From Vigna angularis (lineage: Eukaryota; Streptophyta; Magnoliopsida; Fabales; Fabaceae), in the NCBI RefSeq assembly GCF_016808095.1, contig NC_068970.1, positions 38,412,630-38,476,629 of the forward strand: 64,000 nucleotides of DNA, written 5' to 3'. A model generated the notes under the pieces. That model was not told where the DNA came from, searched no databases, and worked only from the letters and a program-made list of their open reading frames with translations. Shown one piece after another: positions 1 to 11,043 of this stretch. Position 1 is the first letter of the stretch. The number at the start of each line of letters is the position of its first letter. Position numbers and translations under genes: made by a program.

Positions 1-480
1 AACTTGGAGACCAAGGTAAAATCCATAACATGATGATCCCATGGTAATCACCATGAAAATTGAGAATTTTGTAGTTATGAAAACTTTGGTTGATCAAGGA
101 AGTTTAGTGGACATGTTGTACTAAAATACATTCAAAAGGTTGAAGATCTTGAAAAAGAAGATATAGTCGTACTCTGAATAGATTGTGGAATTTTTTGGAG
201 AAAGAATGGATACCAAATATATCGACCTTTATACTAAGTTTGGTGAAGGAAAGATGACCAGAACAATGCAAATCTAGTATCTCATAGTGAATGCTAACAC
301 CTCATATAAAATACGATGAAGAGACCTTCTTTGAACACCTTTGACATTATAGGGTCTACATATCATTTGATAATGAAATTCTCATCAGCTTCAAAAGATA
401 GTGCACGTAAACTAGCCTAGCCTATGACAATAAAAGAAGAAGCCATACCAATAGAGGCAACCCTCTCCTCTCTGCAACCA
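1..480 (+). pseudogene. Ty3/gypsy protease fragment (decayed)
   Basis: Reading about 33-300 gives the conserved plant gypsy protease region: a HDDPMVIT start, then LVDQGSLVDMLY, where D-Q-G sits at the catalytic aspartate, then NTFKRLKI, FFGERMDTKY, IDLYTKFGEG and YLIVNANTSY. Several in-frame stops (for example after DMLY and after MQI) and frame breaks show it is dead. Weak similarity to the block after the protease (MKFSSA) continues to about 480. The fragment runs off the left edge of the window, so the rest of the element may lie upstream. Assignment to a Tat/Ogre-like gypsy lineage is inference from the D-Q-G-S motif style. Confidence 0.75.
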
Positions 481-3400
481 TCCAACCGCACACCAAACTA
501 CCCAACATTAACCCAATATTTTAAATAAATAGTTTTATAAATCTTTGATACGTTGTTGTTGCTTTTTCAAATTAATACTACTAAACTATGACAACTTCAG
601 TATTGTTAAGATAGTAGCCAACAAAATGGAAAGGATAAATTCAACCCTAAGTCGTCTTCTAATGAATACGGAATTGATTCTTAACAAATTAGTTCTTATA
701 AAAACTATACAAAAGGATTAGTAAAACAATTACAATAAAAAAGATAAATATCAATAAATGATTAAAGAACAAAATAACAAAAGATAGAGAGAAATAAATT
801 TATAAAAAATTTTAAAAATAAAAATAATGATAAAGAAAATAGGTTGATTTCACTGTTTTTTTCAAAATAAGATTCATCATTGGTTATCTAAAGATTATTG
901 TTGAATTAATATTGTCTTAGATTTCAAATTAATCAATGTAAATTCTCAATTAATTTGTTGGCATTCTCACTCTTGACCAAAGTACATTCTCAATTAAAAG
1001 CAAGAACTATATAGATTATTCATAATAAATTTAAGCAAAGTACAATCTCAATTAAATATTACTATGCCTAACATGTCTTTTCTTTTACCTCTTATATCAA
1101 GTAAAAAGTTAATTAACCAAAGTACATTCTTGATTAATTCTTGTTAAATTTTTTACCACTAATCAAAGTACATTCTCAATTATTAACAAAAACTCATTCA
1201 ATCATATGAAAGTTTTTAACTTTCATTAAAGTAAATTTTCAAATAAAAATAAAAAGCATTGGATTTATATGATTGATATTTAACACCATTCTAACTTGTT
1301 ATAATGTAAAAATCATTACTTTTAGTTGATTAAGAAGCAAAAGACAGATAAAACTAACAAGAATAAAAAAGAACAAACAAATTTATTCATCTAACCTCAG
1401 AATCCAATTAAGAAATCACAGAAAAATCAACACCAAAGGCTCAACACTCCATGGAATGAAGAAATAACATGAAAACAGAAGAAGAAAGGGGGGGAACATG
1501 AGAGAAGATAGAGAGAATGAAACCTCCAAAGGGTTCCTAAGCTCTCCTTATGTGTTTTCCTAAGTCTCTTCATATAGAAATTGGATTAGGCTTTGTTTCA
1601 TACTTTTCTATTATTGTAATCTTCTTTATGATAATGTAATTTCCTCCAATTATCTTCTAAATAATCCAATATCTTCAAGATATATTTGATTGTTGTGGAG
1701 ATGTAAAAATATTTGAGAAGATATTTGCTAGATTAAAAAATATTTGAAAAATATTATCTTTTGATATTTATTGATGCAATTAAATAAGACAATTATTTAA
1801 CAATATCATATAAAATATCTTAAGATATATTTTTCCCAAATTATCTTAAATCATAAACATTTATCAATTATCAAATCTATTTTAGTAGAAAAAATAGAGG
1901 CGCAAGATCCATTTTTTTATTGCCTGTTCCCTTTTATTGGGTTAGTCAAATTTCTTCACTTTTTCATGCTATGCTTGGATTGACTTCATGTGGTCTTGAT
2001 AATTTGCTATTTTTCAATTTATCTTTAAGGTGCCTGACACTCTAACCAATTTATTTTCACATCTCTAGGAACTCAACTTAGCTGCAGTTACACTAACACA
2101 CATCAAAATATCCAAAGAACATTTATGCAACTAAAAGGATATTTTTATCATGTTTTTGTATTTTATGCTCAATAAACCAATATAACAAATCTTAATTAAA
2201 ATATTGTATTAAAGTATAAAAACCTATTAAAAATCCAATATATTAAAAGTTAAATAAGAGTATAAACATCAATATTTTAACTATTTATCTTGTTTTTAAT
2301 TAGAATTTGAAAATTTTAAGTCGCCTTATATTTTTAACCTAGCCAACCTTTACTCTATATTAATTAATCATAGCTTAAACAATGTGTTAATGGATCAATA
2401 TATAAGCACTTCAAAATTAACTGTACACCATGCAATTTTCTATCATATCAGTGTGTACTCTTTTGCTACATTTATATTTTCAACATTTCTGAATTACAAA
2501 ATCATATATATTTGTATGGACTATATCCTTTACAGTTTTCATTTTATAAACTTGAGAGATCCCACGATCATTTAAGGTTTGACACTTTATAGTAGTGGTC
2601 TGGTTTTGGATAAATGCAATCATGAACACGACAAACAAGTTGACACAATTCAAACTAATGACCCATCTTAGTTAATAGTATAGCTTGCACGCGTTGCCGG
2701 CTATCGTCGCAAGCACTTGGATTTATAGATCTCTCTTTTACGTAGAAATTTTAAAACCTTAGTCAAACACTTATGTATAGCCACGTATGAACTATGAATC
2801 ACTTGGGAAAGAGACCACTACATGCACTATAAGACGTTACAAGAAATGACAAATCACTAGCTATTTAATTTGATAAACCAGAAAAAAAAAAATTGGTTTC
2901 ATAATTTTAAATAAGCTTCCTTATATATGTAATCTACCACATAAAGTGATGGGAGGTCAGTGGAAACCACGTTTAAGAAAGTCAACTGTATAAGAAGAAT
3001 GGATTGGTAATGTGCACCATGCAAGATATACTTGGCCTTATTTATTTGTTATCACGAAATGAAAGTGATTTTTGTCTTTATTTTGCTTTCTCTTTTGGCG
3101 TCTCGTCACGAGCTTAAACGTGCGTTAAATAGAAGCAAAATCCAAACACAACAGCTTGTAAAGAAACAATGGATGACTAAGCGATAAGCGTGACACATAA
3201 AAATGGGTAAGACGACATCTAGGTTATATGTGTGATCAATTCAAACAGAAGAGTACAGAAAATTGTTTTGTGCGATTTGTGGGATTATGATCTCAATTAT
3301 CCAATGATAATATCATATCCCAATTTTAAATTCAATCTAAAAGGATGCAAGCTTTTTTAGAAAGAGGGCAATAAAATGTTTTTCCCCATTTGTCTTCTTC

Positions 3401-3736
3401 CAAGACAATAATGCTCAGATAGGTAAATACAAACAAAATGATCGACCCACGAATTGTTCTAACTTTTTATTATACTTATATATTTGAAAAAAGGACAGGA
3501 AAAGTGAATTCAGAATTTTATTTATTGTTTTATAATCCTAAAAATAATAAAACAAAAACGATGCACGCACGGGCAACGGGACTTTAGATCTAATTTATTA
3601 CAACATAATGCTCTAACTTTTGTTAGTAATTTTGACATTTTGCTGAGTGAGCATACCTTATGTCTCGCTAATATTTAATAAAATCTTTCGGCTTATCCAA
3701 ATAATTTACATGAAAATGAGTTGCTTTCTAATAAAT
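481..3736. other. AT-rich intergenic stretch, no gene seen
   Basis: More than 3 kb of AT-rich sequence with dense stops in all frames. I see no domain, RNA gene or clear element boundary apart from the degenerate repeat at 934-1243. The short ORF at 2384-2575 has no recognisable features. Confidence 0.6.
934..1243 (+). repeat. Degenerate repeat, six copies of a 19-bp motif
   Basis: The motif CAAAGTACATTCTCAATTA and close variants occur at about 934, 977, 1036, 1115, 1163 and 1224, with irregular spacing of roughly 40-80 bp. The spacers are not alike, so this is a dispersed motif cluster and not a clean tandem repeat. Confidence 0.6.
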
Positions 3737-4049
3737 GTGCACCAGTAAAAAAAAGTTTTCTAACGCGCGGCTAATACGTGTCGGTTTACACAAACCCGAA
3801 GCAAATATAAATGCGGTAGCAATATTGCAATTTAAGTGAACTTATAGGCCTCGGTTCAACAGGAACCGAGGCATAATAATCATATTACCTTGGTTAGAAA
3901 TCACCTGAAGCGTATAATCCACGTATAGGCATCGGTTGGAAGAAGGAATCGAGGCAGTAGAAGTGTATTACTTTTAAGGGTATAACCGAGGCAGTATATG
4001 TTCAATATTTCTACTGCCCGAAGCAAGTTACCCTAGCCTACTGGTGCAC
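3737..4049. repeat. CACTA 1 left subterminal region
   Basis: Contains a CCTCGGTT...AACCGAGG inverted pair near 3852-3873 and further variants of GGCATCGGTT and ATAACCGAGGC. It is bounded by an 11-bp inverted repeat, GTGCACCAGTA at 3737-3747 and TACTGGTGCAC at 4039-4049. It could be the left end of CACTA 1 or a separate 313-bp MITE sharing the subterminal repeat. Confidence 0.5.
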
Positions 4050-5199
4050 TGTTCTTCTCTCTCGCTGCATCCAAGCGAAAAGTTCTCCACTGTTCTTCTC
4101 TCTCGCTGCATCCAAGCAAAAAGTTCTCCGCTTCATCCAAGCGCTCCATCATCGTCTCCACCACAGGGTTGCTAATAGGTCGTCGTCGCCGCTTTCTCGC
4201 ATTGCTTCGCTATTCCTTTTATCGCGCAAGATCTCACCTATTACTCGTGAATCCACTCTCCTCGTGACCTCCAATCGTAAGCATATTTCCCACCTCTGTT
4301 AGGGTTCTCTTTCGAAGCATATTTCCCCTTTTTCATCTTCCATGGCCATCTTCTCGAAGCTCTGCCATCACGGATGGCGGCCTTTGTACTGTCATTGCCA
4401 AGCCCACCGGTTATAGCGGCGAGTTCGCGGTAGAGGAGGTTGGAGATTTGTTCTTGGCAGCGAAAGATTTGCGCTAGGGTTCGAAGGAGGTAGATAATGG
4501 TTCGTTTTTGGAGGTGGAAAAGGACTTTGTACGGCGTAGCTCTGGGAAGGCGGGTGGGCGTAAGAGGACTTTAAGGGCGGCGACGGTGGATGGAGGTTTA
4601 CGGGCAGTGGCGGGGCTTCCTCTCCCAATTATGGGGACGGGCGCGAAAGCGGAGCTCTTGCAGCGGTGGCGCACTCGCGGTAAAGGAGCAATTTAGTGAT
4701 CCCTCTGTCTCGCGATCTGCTGTCGTGGTGGTGCCTTCGTCGCAGTGACTGTCCGATGATGCTGCAGGGAGAAAGCTGCGGTGCTGGTTGCATCTATAGG
4801 GGTCACGGCGGTATTTCCACTTCTTGGATGCTCAACTTCTTGTATTTCCACTTCTTTTATTTACTTTATTCTGGATTATTTTTTTTTCTTTTTTTGTCTA
4901 ATAGGGTATGAATAAATACACGTGGTGTGGAGAAGCATCTGGAGAACAAAGATGTTGTAGTCCATGGAATTATTTTCGGACAGAAACAACAAGGTTGTGG
5001 TAAAGATGCTATGTGTGGAGAGAATTTTTTGGAAGAGGACGTGTGTTAGAGGTGGACAAGTGGTAGAGGAGGTAGAAAATTGAAGTATTTTATATAAGAA
5101 TTGTTTGTTATCTTCATTTATTTTGTATATTATTTCTCTGATAATTTGGCAGCAGTATGTACAAGTACAACCATATAATTGGCATGTGATTTGTTTCAG
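4050..5199 (+). other. GC-rich, gene-like segment of unknown origin
   Basis: Compared with its surroundings this stretch is GC-rich. It has a pyrimidine-rich leader-like start with a 42-bp direct duplication (about 4048-4089 and 4090-4131), a RAGGGTT-type motif typical of plant 5' leaders, and overlapping short ORFs around 4392-4911. No ORF has a recognisable domain. It ends at an intron-like pyrimidine-rich tract with TTGTTTCAG just before the synthetase exon at 5200, so part of it may be captured gene DNA. Confidence 0.4.
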
Positions 5200-5355
5200 G
5201 CTGAAAGAAAGTTTGGATATCTTCTGGAAGCACTTGACATGGGAGCTCCACCACATGGTATGGTGATTCTGAAAACAGTTTATAGAATGAGTTAGTTAGT
5301 TAGTTAATTAATTCAATAATAATTGTGTGTAGGTGGCATAACTTATGGTTTAATT
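5200..5355 (+). pseudogene. Captured aspartyl-tRNA synthetase fragment, two exons
   Basis: Exon 5200-5257 encodes AERKFGYLLEALDMGAPPH, a hallmark near the C-terminus of bacterial/organellar-type aspartyl-tRNA synthetase (class II core, motif 3 area). It is preceded by a TTGTTTCAG acceptor and followed by a GTATGG donor. After a 75-bp intron ending in TGTGTAG, the next exon from 5333 continues in phase with GGITYGL, as in the enzyme family. The reading frame is then lost and the rest of the gene is missing. The retained intron means genomic DNA was captured and not a cDNA. It lies inside CACTA element 1 and is not expected to be functional. Confidence 0.8.
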
Positions 5356-5843
5356 GTTCATTGTTGCTTCTGACATGTAAGCATATGAGTTTGTATTGTA
5401 TATATAGTTCATATACTCACTTTCCTCTATTGAAAACAAATACGTTAGCTTAATGGCATCATGTGTCTGATCTCTTCTAATTATTCAGTGTTGCTGATAT
5501 ATATGCTGGGCATTGTTGGTTGTTAGGTTTGATTTCCAAATTATTGTTGGTTGGTTGTTATGAAATATGAGAATGAGAGAGATTTGTGATTCTGATACAA
5601 GAATGAATGGTGTTAAAATGTGAAAATGAGAGTTTGTTATGGTTCTATTCGGAAATAATGAATATGTATGTGTGTCTTTAGTGGAATGAAATATGGTGTT
5701 AGAAGAATTGAATTACAGGTTGATCTGGGTTGTACAAATTGATATATAAAGAATTAGGATTGATTTATGGGAATATAAATGTTTAAGAGGATCTTTGAAT
5801 GAACTTTCCCTGTAAAGGAGAATTTTAAATTTTAGAATATGTG

Positions 5844-7196
5844 TGATGACAAATTTATGAACACCGAAAAACGGCGCCAAAAACTTGTTTAACCCTCGGC
5901 AAGTGTGACCGAATCGTATCAAGTAATAAACTCGGTAAGACCAAGTATCGTTCTCCCAAAGGACTCACGGCCTAGTTAGTTATATGATTTCTTGATTATT
6001 TAAGACTTGAGAACAAATTGTTATAAGTTTCAAATGCAAAAGACAAAAAGTAAACATGTATGCATGTGATGATCAATGGGAAAGAAGAAACAAAACACGT
6101 GAATTGAAATATGTGGATGAATATGTTGTTGGGGCAATCAATTTCATCTTATCCACTCTCATATATTTTAGGAATTCATCATTCTTTTCATCAATGTTAA
6201 TGCCACTCTCTAAATTACCTTAAACCCGATGTCTCGGCGAAGAAAGCCTAATCATAATTACTAGTTTACAATGTCTTGTCTCCCTATCAATTAATCATGC
6301 ATTATAGTGAATGGAAGCTTAACGACAACCAACCATCATACTCCTATGTCTAGGTTTATACTACTGTTGGGAGAGTTTCCCCGGATCTAGATTTTACCGT
6401 ATGTGTCCATATCAATAAAACAAATAATCATGACATCGAATGAGTTAAACAATGCATGCTTTGAGCAAAGAGGAAAAACCGTAACTAATGATGAAAGAAA
6501 GCATGTATCATAAATATGATTTTTAAACACAAAATTCCATATGTGAGAGCTTCAAAAGATTACATTGATTCCCCAACAACAAGAAGAGTTTAGTTCACCA
6601 TATTCATGATGAAACTAGATGAAATACAATGAAAGAGTGAAAGATAGAACCCTAGAAAGTTGAGTAGGTAGCCTTAGCATCCAAGATCTTCCTCCAAGGG
6701 GTGGAAAGGTATGTGTTTGCTTCGTACTCTGCCAAAGTTACAAACCCTAGGACGTCCTAAAGCTTATATACTATTCTAAAAATTACAGAAAAGTAGGCCC
6801 AAGCCCAATATAATGGCGCTCAGCGGTAAAATATCGTTCAGCGGTAAGTGCGTGTGTTGAATTCTTCCCCTCAGCTGCACTTTCACCCCTTAGCGGTGCC
6901 AACGAGTGTTAAGTAGTGCCGCTTAGCGGTAAAATGGCGTTGAGCGGTACTTGCGGCTTCTCTTCTTTTGCACTTTTTGAGTTCTTTTCTGATTCCATCT
7001 CTATCCTTCTTCACTTCTTTCATCAAATTCACCTTAAATCCTGCATAAAACATTAAAATCAAGCATAAACCTGTCCAACTCTCTTATTTCCAAAAATATA
7101 AACAAAAGCATGATTCCATGCTAGTTTCTAAGTGTTAAAGGTTGCTTTTAGTATCAATTTTAAGCATGAAAATAAACAGTTTTTCAACTGTTATCA
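5844..7196 (-). repeat. 3' LTR of the Athila-like element
   Basis: 1353 bp, TG...CA termini, partner of 13677-15010. About 6810-6960 holds several CAGCGGTAA / CCGCTTAGCGG palindromic units just before a TATA-like stretch in the element's own direction. Its plus-strand left 42 bp contain a copy of the primer-site core (ACGGCGCCAAAAACTTG) that the solo LTRs of the same family at 24876 and 54880 lack. Confidence 0.9.
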
Positions 7197-7212
7197 CAAC
7201 CCCAAACTTAGA
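7197..7212 (-). other. Polypurine tract of the Athila-like element
   Basis: CAACCCCAAACTTAGA directly abuts the 3' LTR. On the coding strand it reads as a G-rich purine run ending at the LTR, as expected for the plus-strand primer. Near-identical copies occur internally at 7831-7847 and 10198-10213. Confidence 0.75.
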
Positions 7213-8472
7213 ACTTTGCTTGTCCTCAAGCAAACAAGATGTAACTCAATCTTCTACCTATCAATATAATGGTTCACCCCAATAAAAAATTCTCTTTTCA
7301 AGATAAGTAAGTACTCAATTAAGCTCATGACAAAGACTTCAATCAAGACATGCACATGCTTTAGTGTTCACACAATCACCTAATATCCAACAAATGCTAC
7401 CTTTCATGAATGATCAATCAACTAAGCATGGATGTTTATGTGCTCATGGAATCTTTCCTCACTAAATAAAGTGTTTCACTCAAACACACCAGTGTATAAG
7501 AGGTATTCACACATTCACTCTACTATCACAATATCAAATGAATTGGCTTTGCCTTTCATTTAACCACAATCAAATAGATTCACAAACATGCATCATCACA
7601 AGGACTTTTAATTGGCTTATAATGTGGCTGGGCTAATAAGAAAATTGGTTTTTCTAGATCACAAAACCCTTGAGTTAAGAGAATCATCTAACACAATCAT
7701 TCTTACTTATTCCAAACTTTCCTTTTGCATTGAGCTTTTCTTTTTCTTCTCTTTTCTTTCTCTCTTTTTTTTTCACATACTTAGTTCTTAGCTCAATGCT
7801 TTTTATTTTCCCTTTTTCTAAATTTCCCAACAACCCCAAACTTGAACATTTATCAATACCACCAGATATTTTCTACTTAACTCAAGGTAAAGGTTTTCAC
7901 AAGGGGTTTTCAAATCATGTTCAAGGCTAAGGGTTCAAAGGATAGAACACATAGTGCTCTCTTTTGTGGGGCTAAAATCATGCATTTGGCTAATAAAAGG
8001 GTTACCAACAAATGGCCTTGATTATATGATGCAAACAAGCAATTGATTCAATCATAGAAAACCTGGGCAAAGTCATTCATGCTTTCAAAGTAATAACCTT
8101 CAATCACAACAACTCTGGAGCTCAAAGCCTCACATATAAGCTCATTCACATTCCACATATACACATCCTTAGTACCATAATCACAATGACAACATCATGC
8201 ATTTGCTCACAAAGCTTGTGAACCATCTGTATAAGCATATAATGTGCACAATCTCAACATCACTCAATATCAAAGCATCATCAAGCATTACTTATCAAAC
8301 AACAATCATAAGCAAACCATCATAACAGACAAAGTTTCCAATTGAGTACATCAAACCCTATTCTAAAACCAGATGCAAATAAGTTCAATAATATAAAACC
8401 AAACAAAAGCATAAAATAAATCCTGCTCTAGTGCTGATAACATCCATCAGTAAATGTTATCTCAGCTCCTCA
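7213..8472 (-). other. Non-coding 3' region of the Athila-like element
   Basis: No ORF with a recognisable domain. It holds the second copy of the purine-tract sequence (7831-7847) and otherwise unremarkable AT-rich sequence with many CACAATC/ATCA motifs. Confidence 0.5.
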
Positions 8473-9720
8473 TCAGTATGTGTTGTCATCTGTATCCTCC
8501 TCCTCTTCCTCATCTTCAGCATCCTCAAATGCGTCATCATCAGCATCATCTTCATCCTTCTCCATGGCTGAAGCTTCAACTACTCCAGCTCTATCGCCTT
8601 GGGCCAGCTCCTCTGGCCAAGCTACCACATTATGAAACTCATCCATAGTCCACCTGTGTGCTGGAGGTGTATCATACATTCCAACAATCATCTCAGCAGT
8701 GGCCACCTACCCTCGGTGGATAGACTGCAATTGTGCACCTATAAGAGACATATACATGTCCCTCATGTGGAAAGGCTCTACTTCATGTGTCTCTGCAGTT
8801 GCCTGACTCTATGCTTGTCATCTTTCTCTATGAGGACGGCGTGGTGGAACTGGCTGAGTTGCCTCCTCACCTCCACAGTACTGTCTGTAATAGGCCTCAT
8901 CCATTGCTTTCCTTGGCATCTCAAATGGTGGAGCAGAAGTATCCATCCCAGCTATCTTGCACAGGTGTGTGATCAAAGAAGGATGTCCTAAGGGTGCTTT
9001 GCTGTTTATTGTGTTAGCACACATCCGTATCTCATTAGCTATTACCTGTCCAATGTTGACATTCAAATTCCTGATCGCACAGTAGAGGAGGAGTGCCCTG
9101 CTAAGAGTGACGTCTGAAACATGAGAACATGGCTGAATGTTGGCATGAGAAAACGTCATCCAATACTTTGCAAGAGGGTTCAAGTCAGTCCTCCTAATGT
9201 TCACCATAGAAACAGTTTTGTTCCTCTGAAAATGTCCTCCAAGTACACATAGAACACTCTCCACATCATCAAAATCAATACCTTCTTCCATACATAAAGC
9301 AAACTGACACTGCTCACCAACCCATTCAGTACCCAAGAAGTTGTTGATAGAGTCAGGATCATACCTAATAGTGTGGCCTCTCACATAGCCTAGATAATCC
9401 TCAGCCGGATAATCATCAATCTTCCTTGCATTGGTGTAAAATTCCTTCACCACAGCTATATTGGCTGGTGCAGGGTATGTGGCTAGCTTCCCTCAATTCC
9501 TTCCCAGCAGTTTCTCTCCAAACTGAGGAGGAAAGTTAGGTATCATTCCAACTTTCCTCTCCATAAAGAGCCTCCTATCTTGGACCACCTTAAAATGCTT
9601 CTCATGTTTGCGAGATAGGAATCTACTAGAGTGGGGTTGTTCTGGTTCCTTATCTTTCCTTTTGGATGCCATGGTCTTCACTCTTTTGCCTGAAGAGGAT
9701 GTCATTCCTACATCAAACAC
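8473..9720 (-). pseudogene. Extra ORF resembling plant 'putative transposon protein' domain
   Basis: Three in-frame pieces on the minus strand form one broken gene. 9720-9493 is a basic N-terminus with KRKDKEPEQ, 9453-8818 is a 211-residue core, and 8706-8473 ends in a strongly acidic tail rich in D and E. The pieces share a frame and are separated by three or more point stops (TGA at 9493-9495; TGA and TAG just below 8818). The core (DDYPAEDYLGYVRG, INNFLGTEW, LCVLGGHFQRN, LSRALLLYCAI, GQVIANEI) looks like the domain of unknown function often annotated in legumes as a putative plant transposon protein. The link is from memory of the family. It sits where Athila elements carry an env-like ORF. 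A splice-acceptor-like TTTGATGTAG lies just before the likely start MTSSSGK. Confidence 0.6.
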
Positions 9721-10339
9721 AGATTACAAAACCATAAGACATATTATTAATCATTATTAAACCAAAAACAAGATCCTAAATCCATGCCAAACCACCGCTG
9801 AGGGTCAAAATCACCCCTCAGCGCCACCAATGCATCAATCCAGCACAAAATTCAGCCAAAAACCAAAGTCTGTCAGAGTGCCGCTCATCGGAAATTTACC
9901 CCTGAGCGGTGATTGTGCAGATTTTTGAAAAACACTCTTTTGAACTTTCCTAACTCCACCCACATACAATTTTCATACTTCCAGATCAAAATCAATCAGT
10001 TCAATTAGTTCAATCGGTTCAAACATCAATTAATTCATCAAATCATGCATAAGAATCAAAACCACTAAAAATTCATACTTCAATAATCATATTCATGCTC
10101 AAGAACCCTAGAATGAAAAATGCTTGACTTACTTGGGTGGAGATGCTAGATGAGTGGAGAATGCTTTCAAACTGTGAAGAACAATGATGCTCTCTCCCAA
10201 CCCCAAACTTAGATGGAAAACTAGTTAGAAAGTGAGTGGAAGGGAGATTTTCTAAAGAGGAATGAAGGGAAAAATGTAGAGAACCTTTAGAAAAGTTTTT
10301 AGGAGTGTGTGTGCAAAGAAGAATCTGAAAAAAGAGGCC
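9721..10339 (-). other. Leader and possible intron upstream of the extra ORF
   Basis: On the minus strand this has the look of an untranslated leader followed by an intron: a donor-like AAGTAAGTC at about 10121-10133 and an acceptor-like TTTGATGTAG near 9707-9716. It also carries CGCTGAGG/CCTCAGCG palindromic units at about 9785-9910 and a copy of the purine-tract motif at 10198-10213. Splicing is inference. Confidence 0.4.
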
Positions 10340-10450
10340 AAGGCATGACTTAGGGTATAAAAATACCCTAATGGGCTCGGGTTCCGCTAAGGGGCAACCT
10401 AAGCCCATTTTGTGATACCATCACTTAGCGACAATTTGCCACTCAGCGAC
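10340..10450 (-). promoter_or_regulatory. Internal promoter-like block resembling the LTR U3
   Basis: Read on the minus strand, this has CGCTGAGTGG/CGCTAAGTG palindromic units, then a GGGCCC-like box, then a TATTTTTATACCC stretch. The order and spacing are the same as in the family LTR (units, GGGCC, TATA). It lies about 620 bp upstream of the extra ORF and could be a second promoter for it. Function is inference. Confidence 0.4.
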
Positions 10451-10799
10451 ACTTTCGTGTTATGCTTCTCTTCTTCCTAGCTTAACCTAGGTGCCTTCTA
10501 CTCATGCCCCTCAATTGCTTCCTGCAATTAAGTTCTCAAATTACTCATGCATCCAATCCCTATCATGCAACTAAAGCAGAACAAACAACAAAGATACAAT
10601 CAGTCAACTGAGTTGCATCCCAGGTAGTGCTTGTTTAACGTCACGAGCCTGACCCAAAATCGACCAACACCCATCAGTAGGTGTGTCAAACCTAGTATCT
10701 TTCAGTAGATACTTAACCACCTAGCATCCTTCAGTAGATGCTATACCCAAAAAAAAAATTTATAGAAGTAATGTCCAAGTCTATAAAAATTTACATAAC

Positions 10800-11043
10800 A
10801 AAAATAAAATCAAAAGAAAATTTGTCCTCAAATCACTGGGATGCCTCCCAGCAAGCGCTCTTTTAACGTCACTAGCTTGACCCAACAAAGCTCATGTTCC
10901 ATCTTCATGGTTGATGTTCATATCACACCAACTCATCAACTGCTTCCGATCCACTTTTCTAACTCTTCTGGAATGTGGAGACTCTATCTCTATCACCTCA
11001 TTTTCTTTGTAGTCTTTCACAACCCACAACTTGTTTTTGAATT
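10800..11043 (-). pseudogene. C-terminal tail of gypsy pol fused behind protease
   Basis: Just below the protease stop, another minus-strand frame reads DKPVKFKNKLWVVKDY, then SRRVRKVDRKQLMSWC, then a stop, then QASDVKRALAGRHPS. The last block is the tail seen after integrase in many plant gypsy polyproteins. RT, RNase H and the integrase core, normally 2.5-3 kb, are absent between protease and this tail. The element therefore suffered an internal deletion. Confidence 0.5.

Noticed and set aside
3737..4049. A stand-alone MITE with 11-bp inverted ends
   Set aside because: No target duplication, and the subterminal repeats match the CACTA end at 17354. I kept it as the likely left end but could not exclude a MITE.
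4392..4911. Overlapping ORFs on both strands in GC-rich DNA
   Set aside because: No domain, no consistent coding strand. GC-rich composition alone explains open frames.
5200..5355. A working aspartyl-tRNA synthetase gene
   Set aside because: Only about 26 codons in two exons are present, inside a transposon.
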